Below the pieces are notes generated by a model. That model made no database searches, had not been told where the DNA came from, and saw nothing but the letters and a program-made list of their open reading frames with translations. Both the position numbers and the translations under genes were made by a program. This document shows positions 22,322 through 26,842 of a stretch of 26,842 nt of DNA, piece after piece (the first letter of the stretch is position 1; each line of letters begins with the position of its first letter). The DNA is from JANQRA01 sp035550735 (GTDB taxonomy: Bacteria; Actinomycetota; Acidimicrobiia; Spongiisociales; ZC4RG35). The DNA is taken from positions 1 to 26,842 of the forward strand of contig DASZOM010000015.1 in assembly GCA_035550735.1 (NCBI GenBank), written 5' to 3'.

Positions 22322-23473
22322 TCAGACCTTCTCCAGCGCCTTGTCAAGTGCGTCGATCAGGTCTTCTTCGTCCTCGAGCCCGACGGAGAGTCTGACCAGC
22401 CCGTCGGTGATGCCCGCTGCGATGCGCTCCTCACGGGGCACGGCGGCGTGGGTCATCGTCACCGGATGGGTGATCAGCGACTCGACGGCTCCCAGGTTCT
22501 CGGCGAGGCTCCACAGCTCGATGGTGTCCATGAGCCGCTTGCCTGCCTCGACGCCCCCACTCACCTCGAAACAGACCAGGGCGCCGTGGCCGCTCGCCTG
22601 TCGGGTCGACAGCTCGTGCTGGGGGTGGCTGGCCAGGCCCGGGTAGTTGACGTACTCGACCTTCTCGTGTGTCTCCAGGAACTCGGCGATCGCCAGGGCG
22701 TTGGCCGACTGGCGATCCATCCGCTCCGACAGCGTCTTGGTGCCCTGCATCGTGAGCCAGGCGACCATCGGTGACATCACCAGGCCTGCGGAGAGGCGGG
22801 CGAACGCGATGCTCTCGTGCAGATCCTGGTCGTTGACCACCACCGCCCCGCCCAGGGTGGCGTTGTGCCCGTCGAGGAACTTGGTCGTCGAGTGGATGAT
22901 GATGTCCGCCCCCAACTCGAAGGGACGCTGGAAGTAAGGAGTGAGGAAGGTGTTGTCGGTGACGTGGAGCACACCCCGCCCGCGGCAGATCTCCGACACG
23001 GCGGCGAGGTCGGTCAGCTTCAAGGTGGGATTGGCGGGGGACTCGGTGAAGACCAGCTTGGTGTTGTCCCGGATCGCCGCCGCAACGGCCTGGGTATCGG
23101 CGGCATCCACGAAGTCGACTTCGACCCCGAATCTGGTCAGGAACTGGTCGGCGAAGCGGTAGGTGCCTCCGTAGACGACATCGGCCACTACGACGTGGTC
23201 TCCCGAATTCAGCAGGGCGAGGAACACGGCGACCGTCGCCGCCATCCCCGAGGCATATGCGGTGGTGTCGACCCCGCCCTCGAGGGCGGTCAGCTTCTCC
23301 TCGAAGGCACGCACCGTCGGGTTGCCACCTCGTGAGTAGGAGTACCCCTTGGCCATGTAGCTGTCGACCGATCCCTGGACGAACGTCGTCGACTGGAATA
23401 TCGGGGTCAGGATCGCCCCGGTGGTGGGGTCAGGCTCCACCCCGGCATGTATCTGCTTGGTCCGAAAACCCAT
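22322..23473 (-). CDS. PLP-dependent trans-sulfuration enzyme (cystathionine gamma-synthase/lyase)
   Basis: This 383-residue Cys/Met-metabolism PLP enzyme starts at ATG 23473 (GFRTKQIHAGVEPDP). It has YSYSRGGNPTVRAFEEKLTALEGG, the ASGMAAT cofactor loop, TESPANPTLKLTDL, and Lys198 in IIHSTTKFLDGHNATLGG as the PLP anchor. The C-terminus ends SVGLEDEEDLIDALDKAL. Gamma-synthase (methionine synthesis) and gamma-lyase (cysteine release) cannot be separated by eye. A CACAAT hexamer lies 6 nt before the ATG. It is transcribed alone, convergent with the ALDH7 gene; the upstream side is the palindrome-flanked unit. Confidence 0.92.
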   Translation of the reverse strand: MGFRTKQIHAGVEPDPTTGAILTPIFQSTTFVQGSVDSYMAKGYSYSRGGNPTVRAFEEKLTALEGGVDTTAYASGMAATVAVFLALLNSGDHVVVADVVYGGTYRFADQFLTRFGVEVDFVDAADTQAVAAAIRDNTKLVFTESPANPTLKLTDLAAVSEICRGRGVLHVTDNTFLTPYFQRPFELGADIIIHSTTKFLDGHNATLGGAVVVNDQDLHESIAFARLSAGLVMSPMVAWLTMQGTKTLSERMDRQSANALAIAEFLETHEKVEYVNYPGLASHPQHELSTRQASGHGALVCFEVSGGVEAGKRLMDTIELWSLAENLGAVESLITHPVTMTHAAVPREERIAAGITDGLVRLSVGLEDEEDLIDALDKALEKV

Positions 23474-23508
23474 GACCAGATTGTGGCACGGGTGACGTCG
23501 CATTCGGT

Positions 23509-23545
23509 TGTGCAGGCAGTTACCCACTCGGTACGCGGCTGCACG
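23509..23545. repeat. 37-bp palindromic unit P1 (left outer)
   Basis: The unit is TGTGCA-GGCAG-TTACC-CACTC-GGTAC-GCGGC-TGCACG. The outer 6-mers and the central TTACC/GGTAC pair with each other, giving a stepped hairpin. Confidence 0.85.
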
Positions 23546-23568
23546 ATGGCGCACTCTTCGCGTCGGTG

Positions 23569-23605
23569 TGTGCACGCGATGACCGCGGTAGTACCTCCTT
23601 GCACG
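23569..23605. repeat. 37-bp palindromic unit P2 (left inner)
   Basis: The unit is TGTGCA-CGCGA-TGACC-GCGGT-AGTAC-CTCCT-TGCACG, starting exactly 60 bp after P1. It ends 31 nt before the gene start. Confidence 0.85.
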
Positions 23606-23636
23606 ACCGATCAAGGGGGTTGAATCCCCTGACCCC

Positions 23637-24569
23637 GTGATCGATGCTCGGCGAGTGACACCCGACCGGGTCCTCGACGAATACGCCGCCCGCCAATACG
23701 GCGTCTTCTCGCTCGAACAGGCGAAAAGAGCCGGGTTCACCGCACGCATGGTCCACACGCGGGTCGCGGCCCGGGCATGGGTGCGGTTGGCGCCCTCGGT
23801 CTACGCGCTCGCCTCGGCGCCTCCCCACTGGGAACGACAGATGGCGGCAGCATTACTCAGCCGCGACGACGCTCTCGTCGCCGGGCGCTCGGCGGCATAT
23901 CTCCATGACTTCGAAGGGTTCGGTCCCAGCCGCCCTGTGATCATGATCGGCGAAGGCGGCAACGCCCGATCGCCGCTGGCCCGGATCATCAGATCGAGGC
24001 GTTTCGACGATGTGGGACGGGTGCGTAAGCGCGGGTTCCAGGTCACCGATGAAGCCGACACCATCCTGACCTTGTCCAGAGAGCTCGTCGTCCAACGACT
24101 CGAGTCATTGGTCGACTCTGTGCTGGCACGGAAGTCCTGTCATCCCTCCGACCTTGCTCGGGTCGTCGAGTCTGCATCCGGTTCACCAGGTGTGGGCAAG
24201 CTGGCTGCAGTCGTCGGCCCACGTCTCCCCGACGCCTACCAGCCACCGACCACCGAGTTGGAGCGTCTCCTCTATCGGGTGCTCGATCACACGGTGGTTC
24301 CGGCCTACACCAGGCAGCTCCCCTTCACGTTCCTCAGAGTCGAAGCAACGGTGGACGCCTATGTCCCCGCTTGGCGTCTGATCGTCGAGGGCGACGGGCG
24401 ACGTTGGCACACGCGCCGGGCCGACCATGATCGTGACCGGCTACGAGACAATGAGGCGACCGCACATGGGTACGCCGTCCTCCGGTTCAGCTACGAGATG
24501 CTTCGTGACGACGCCGGCGGCTGCCTCGACACCCTGGTTCGCACCGGACGAATCCGCACCGCATCCTGA
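23637..24569 (+). CDS. AbiEi-antitoxin-like N-terminus fused to DUF559 endonuclease-fold domain
   Basis: This 310-residue protein starts at GTG 23637. The N-terminus (DEYAARQYGVFSLEQAKRAG, then RVAARAWVRLAPSVYALA) is the winged-helix of type IV AbiEi-family antitoxins. The middle (~55-200) is the usual helical extension of these proteins. The C-terminus (~215-305) is a DUF559/Vsr-like nuclease fold: FLRVEATVDAYVPAWRLIVE, then GDGRRWHTRRADHDRDRLRD, then YAVLRFSYEML, with candidate catalytic Asp (VDAY) and Glu (VEGDG). Such proteins are abundant in actinobacteria, and their function is unsettled. No AbiEii toxin is adjacent. It sits tightly between the two palindrome pairs. GGGG-TTGAAT-CCCC lies just upstream; there is no clear -10. 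Confidence 0.8.
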   Translation: MIDARRVTPDRVLDEYAARQYGVFSLEQAKRAGFTARMVHTRVAARAWVRLAPSVYALASAPPHWERQMAAALLSRDDALVAGRSAAYLHDFEGFGPSRPVIMIGEGGNARSPLARIIRSRRFDDVGRVRKRGFQVTDEADTILTLSRELVVQRLESLVDSVLARKSCHPSDLARVVESASGSPGVGKLAAVVGPRLPDAYQPPTTELERLLYRVLDHTVVPAYTRQLPFTFLRVEATVDAYVPAWRLIVEGDGRRWHTRRADHDRDRLRDNEATAHGYAVLRFSYEMLRDDAGGCLDTLVRTGRIRTAS

Positions 24570-24574
24570 TCGGC

Positions 24575-24611
24575 TGTGCAGGGGATGCTTCCAGCGGTCA
24601 AGGTCTGCCCA
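24575..24611. repeat. 37-bp palindromic unit P4 (right inner, degenerate)
   Basis: The unit is TGTGCA-GGGGA-TGCTT-CCAGC-GGTCA-AGGTC-TGCCCA, beginning 5 nt after the gene stop. The right 6-mer has one mismatch (TGCCCA for TGCACA), but the length is the same 37 bp. Confidence 0.65.
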
Positions 24612-24634
24612 AGCGTCGATGGGATGTTCTCGTT

Positions 24635-24671
24635 TGTGCAAGGGGTGACCGCCACGGTTCACGCCTGCACA
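24635..24671. repeat. 37-bp palindromic unit P3 (right outer)
   Basis: The unit is TGTGCA-AGGGG-TGACC-GCCAC-GGTTC-ACGCC-TGCACA, exactly 60 bp after P4. Its right end forms part of the 16-bp terminal repeat. Confidence 0.85.
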
Positions 24672-24714
24672 ACCGAATCGACCGACCCAAACCGAGGCCG
24701 CCGCAGCAGGCCGG

Positions 24715-25350
24715 CTAGCCGAAGCGGTATCCCACCGAGCGGACGGTGGTGATCCAGGAGGCGCGTTCCTCGCCGAGCTTGGAACGGAGACGGCGGATGT
24801 GGACGTCGACGGTGCGGGCGCCGCCGTAGTACTCGTAGCCCCAGACCTTGGAGAGGAGCTGCTCGCGGGACCAGACCCGGACCGGGTTCCCCACCAGGAA
24901 GCGGAGCAGCTCGTACTCCATATAGGTGAGGTCGATGGGCTCGGCGGCGAGGGTCGCCTGATAGGTGAGCGGGTCGAGAATCAGGTCCTTGAAGGTGAGC
25001 AGCTCGGAGGCGCCGTCCTCATGGACGAGACGGCCCACCCGGATGCGGAACTCCACCGGGTCGACCGGGGCGACCACGAACTCGGCCGACGTCCCGCTGC
25101 TCTCGACCAGGGCGAGATGCTCGGGGGCGGCCACGACGATCACCGGCATCCCCAGGATCTCCTCCACCCGGACCACCTCGCGCAGCTGGCGGAGGGCGCC
25201 CACGCCCAGTTCGACGACGAGGACGTCGGTGTCGCGCAGGGAGGGATGGTCGACATCGAGGTCGGCCAGGGGCTGCACGCTCAGCCCGGCGACGTGGAGA
25301 CAGTCGGCGAGGTGCTCGGAGCAGCTCCCGGGGAAGACCGCGGCGATCAC
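24715..25350 (-). CDS. OmpR-type regulator with atypical receiver, GlnR-like
   Basis: This 211-residue protein starts at GTG 25350. It has a receiver-like domain (~1-105) and an OmpR/PhoB winged helix (~115-211: FKDLILDPLTYQATLAAEPI, LTYMEYELLRFLVGNP, WSREQLLSKVWGYEYYGGAR, VDVHIRRLRSKLGEE, TVRSVGYRF). The phospho-acceptor position reads VLVVELG, with Glu47 in place of Asp, and the acidic pair is missing (AAVFPGSCSEH). It therefore probably works without phosphorylation, like GlnR, the nitrogen regulator of actinobacteria. The start overlaps the glnA stop by 4 nt (GTGA), coupling it to glutamine synthetase. GlnR identity is an inference from context. Confidence 0.85.
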   Translation of the reverse strand: MIAAVFPGSCSEHLADCLHVAGLSVQPLADLDVDHPSLRDTDVLVVELGVGALRQLREVVRVEEILGMPVIVVAAPEHLALVESSGTSAEFVVAPVDPVEFRIRVGRLVHEDGASELLTFKDLILDPLTYQATLAAEPIDLTYMEYELLRFLVGNPVRVWSREQLLSKVWGYEYYGGARTVDVHIRRLRSKLGEERASWITTVRSVGYRFG

Positions 25351-26672
25351 AGGATGGGGAGATAGGTCTCGAGCTCGAAGCGGGAGACATGGTGCTGATA
25401 CCTGTCCCACTCCGCCCGCTTGTTGCGAAGGAACCAGTTGAAGACGTGCTCGCCTAGGGCCTCGGCCATCAGATCGGAGGACTCCATCAGGTCGAGAGCC
25501 TCGGCTAGGGTGTCGGGCAGCCGATTCGCCCCCACCGCGGCCCGCTCCGCCGCGGTCATCTGCTGGACGTCGGTGGCGATCTCGGGCGGCAGCTCGTAGC
25601 CCTCCCGGATCCCCGCCAGCCCGGCGGCCAGGATCACCGACAATGCCAGATACGGATTGCAGGCGGCGTCGGCGGCCCGGTACTCGACCCGCACCGACGA
25701 GGGCTTTCCCTTCTTGACCGAGGGCACCCGCACCAGAGCCGATTGGTTGTTCCGGGCCCAGGACATGTAGACCGGGGCGTCGAAACCTCCGACCAGCCGC
25801 TTGTACGAGTTGACCCACTGGTTGGTGATCGCGGTCATCTCCGAGGCGTGGCGGAGCAACCCGGCAATGAACGCCTCACCCACCTTGGACAGCCCGCCCT
25901 GGGTCCCCGGCTCGTGGAAGGCGTTGGTCTCACCTTCGAAGAGCGAGAGATGGAGATGCATTCCGGAACCGTCGTGGTCCTGGAGTGGCTTGGGCATGAA
26001 CGTGGCGTAGATCCCGGCCTGGAGGGCGACCTCCTTGACGGTGAGCCGGGAGGTCATGATGTTGTCCGCCATGGTCAGGGCGTCGGTGTACCGGGCGATG
26101 ATCTCGTGCTGGCTCGGGGCCACCTCGTGGTGGGAGTGCTCGATCGGGATCCCGAGCTGCTCCAGGGCGTTGATGGTCTGCCGGCGGTACTCCTGGGCGA
26201 CGTCGAGCGGGGTCAGGTCGAAGTAGCCCCCGCGGTCGAGGACCTTGGGCTCGGGACCGGAGTCGGCGAAGTAGAAGAACTCGAGCTCGGGGGCGGTGAA
26301 GAAGGTGTACCCCATCTCGCTGGCCCGCTCCAGGTTTCGCTTCAGGACCGTCCTGGGGTCGCCGTCGAAAGGCTCCCCGTCCGGTGTCGAGATGTCGCAG
26401 AACATCCGGGCCACCTGCTGTTCCGGCCGCCAGGGGAGCACGGCGAAGGTGGTGGGGTCGGGCCGGGCCAGCATGTCGGCCTCCTGGATGCGGGCGTACC
26501 CGTCGATGGAGGACCCGTCGAAGGTCATGCCTTCTTCGAAGGCCACTTCCAACTCGGCCGGGCTTATCGCCACCGACTTGAGGAACCCGAGCACGTCGGT
26601 GAACCAGAGCCGGATGAACCGGATCCCTCGCTCCTCGACGGTGCGCATCACGTATTCGGACTCTTTGCTCAT
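25347..26672 (-). CDS. glnA: Glutamine synthetase, type I (alpha-like, probably not adenylylated)
   Basis: This 441-residue glutamate-ammonia ligase starts at ATG 26672 (SKESEYVMRTVEERGI). It has MTFDGSSIDG, the metal-binding PELEFF, HSHHEVAPSQHEI, MPKPLQDHDGSGMHLHLSL, SYKRLVGGFDAPVYMSWARN and EYRAADAACNPYLALS. The C-terminal region (GYELPPEIATDVQQMTAAER) lacks the Tyr-containing NLYDLPP adenylylation loop and the extra insertion of the beta subtype, so control by GlnE-type adenylylation is unlikely. It assimilates ammonium. The regulator gene downstream overlaps by 4 nt. GTG 26675 and TTG 26678 are alternative starts. A perfect palindrome lies 26 nt upstream. Confidence 0.95.
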   Translation of the reverse strand: MSKESEYVMRTVEERGIRFIRLWFTDVLGFLKSVAISPAELEVAFEEGMTFDGSSIDGYARIQEADMLARPDPTTFAVLPWRPEQQVARMFCDISTPDGEPFDGDPRTVLKRNLERASEMGYTFFTAPELEFFYFADSGPEPKVLDRGGYFDLTPLDVAQEYRRQTINALEQLGIPIEHSHHEVAPSQHEIIARYTDALTMADNIMTSRLTVKEVALQAGIYATFMPKPLQDHDGSGMHLHLSLFEGETNAFHEPGTQGGLSKVGEAFIAGLLRHASEMTAITNQWVNSYKRLVGGFDAPVYMSWARNNQSALVRVPSVKKGKPSSVRVEYRAADAACNPYLALSVILAAGLAGIREGYELPPEIATDVQQMTAAERAAVGANRLPDTLAEALDLMESSDLMAEALGEHVFNWFLRNKRAEWDRYQHHVSRFELETYLPIL

Positions 26673-26678
26673 CACCAA

Positions 26679-26745
26679 CCCAACCTGAGCGGAATTGAGT
26701 CATATATGACCCCAGGAACCGCGGGTTCGCAAATAGGAGGCGGGT
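26679..26745. other. Intergenic region, glnA promoter zone
   Basis: It holds the GTCATATATGAC palindrome (26699-26710), with TATATG as a possible -10 on the minus strand. No other feature is seen. Confidence 0.35.
26699..26710. promoter_or_regulatory. 12-bp perfect palindrome before glnA
   Basis: GTCATATATGAC is self-complementary. It sits about 27 nt before the glnA ATG and contains a -10-like TATATG, so it could be an operator or a promoter. Confidence 0.4.
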
Positions 26746-26842
26746 TCAGGCGGTGCGTCGGCGCTCGGCCAGCCACTTGCGGCGGAGCGACTTGCGCTCG
26801 CGCTCGCTGGTGCCTCCCCAGATGCCGGATCGCTGGTTGGTC
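26746..26842 (-). CDS. WhiB-family regulator, C-terminus (5' part beyond window)
   Basis: The minus strand encodes 31 residues plus TGA, running off the right edge: NQRSGIWGGTSERERKSLRR, then KWLAERRRTA. SGIWGGTSERER is the WhiB beta-turn motif that follows the Fe-S cysteines; the basic tail after it binds DNA. The cysteine region lies outside the window. This second WhiB protein has a longer basic C-terminus than the one at 12620. It is encoded on the same strand as glnA, 73 nt upstream of it. The name whiB1-like is possible but not decidable from this part. Confidence 0.85.
   Translation of the reverse strand, partial: TNQRSGIWGGTSERERKSLRRKWLAERRRTA

Larger units (their letters stand above)
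23502..24678. mobile_element. Candidate 1.18-kb mobile unit with 16-bp inverted termini
   Basis: ATTCGGTTGTGCAGGC at 23502-23517 is perfectly inverted at 24663-24678. Between them lie one gene (23637-24569) and four 37-bp palindromic units, two per side. Each side has the same geometry: outer palindrome, 23-bp spacer, inner palindrome, a 60-bp period. Both ends are therefore 104 bp long and mirror each other in layout, though their sequences have diverged inside. No target-site duplication is clear: the left flank ends TCGC and the right begins CGAC. No transposase is present, so it would be a non-autonomous unit or one moved by the encoded endonuclease-fold protein. It could instead be a conserved structured flank. 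The pattern is certain; mobility is inferred. Confidence 0.6.

Noticed and set aside
23482..23497. TGTGGCACGGGTGACG near the trans-sulfuration gene start as a fifth palindrome half
   Set aside because: It resembles the left half of the unit but has an extra base, no right half and no 60-bp spacing.
23502..24678. Target-site duplication around the palindrome-flanked unit
   Set aside because: The left flank (ending GACGTCGC) and right flank (starting CGACCGAC) do not repeat cleanly, so no TSD is claimed.
1..26842. CRISPR arrays, rRNA genes, complete tRNA genes
   Set aside because: No regularly spaced repeats with variable spacers, no rRNA sequence and no full cloverleaf were seen.

Overview
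The window comes from a GC-rich actinobacterium. It has two WhiB-type iron-sulfur regulators (one cut by the right edge), an OmpR-type regulator behind glutamine synthetase, an actinobacterial-style Mrp without a CxxC motif, many GTG/TTG starts, 4-nt ATGA/GTGA/TTGA gene overlaps, and several genes whose start codon lies 6-8 nt after a TANNNT hexamer (leaderless transcription). A lineage such as Acidimicrobiia is possible, but the sequence alone does not prove it.

Positions 1-2420 are a decaying accessory segment. They hold the catalytic-domain piece of a tyrosine recombinase, a VOC-fold protein, the last ~50 codons of an epoxide hydrolase, a small membrane-protein gene frameshifted by a 19-bp partial duplication, and a toxin/antitoxin-like pair with an RHH regulator. 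The segment ends at a lone 3' fragment of a tRNA gene (tRNA-Pro-like), which looks like an attachment site. Three separate short tandem duplications lie in it.

Positions 2430-12870 are core genome. A PHO-box-like direct repeat precedes a DUF47/PiT phosphate transporter operon. Next come TerC and two tandem CNNM/CorC-type membrane proteins. A Fur-family gene (probably Nur) is divergent from a nickel/cobalt ECF transporter operon (CbiM-PDGLE fusion, CbiQ, CbiO), with a perfect TTGCGA-N5-TCGCAA operator between them. A stand-alone receiver protein, an NfeD-type lipoprotein with a degenerate protease domain, and a WhiB protein follow.

Positions 12900-22310 hold selenocysteine machinery (selB, selA), a Nudix/MBL-hydrolase/M23-peptidase operon, a divergent Mrp and A-type Fe-S carrier pair, and a RidA-ALDH7 operon. 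Positions 22322-26842 hold a cystathionine gamma-synthase/lyase, a 1.18-kb unit bounded by inverted repeats, a glnA-regulator operon, and a second WhiB.

The most striking feature is the 23502-24678 unit. An AbiEi-like/DUF559 endonuclease-fold gene is bracketed on each side by two 37-bp palindromes (TGTGCA-N5-TKACC-N5-GGTNC-N5-TGCACR, with variations). The two palindromes on each side are spaced exactly 60 bp apart, and the outermost pair lies inside perfect 16-bp terminal inverted repeats. This looks like a small mobile element or endonuclease-linked repeat family.
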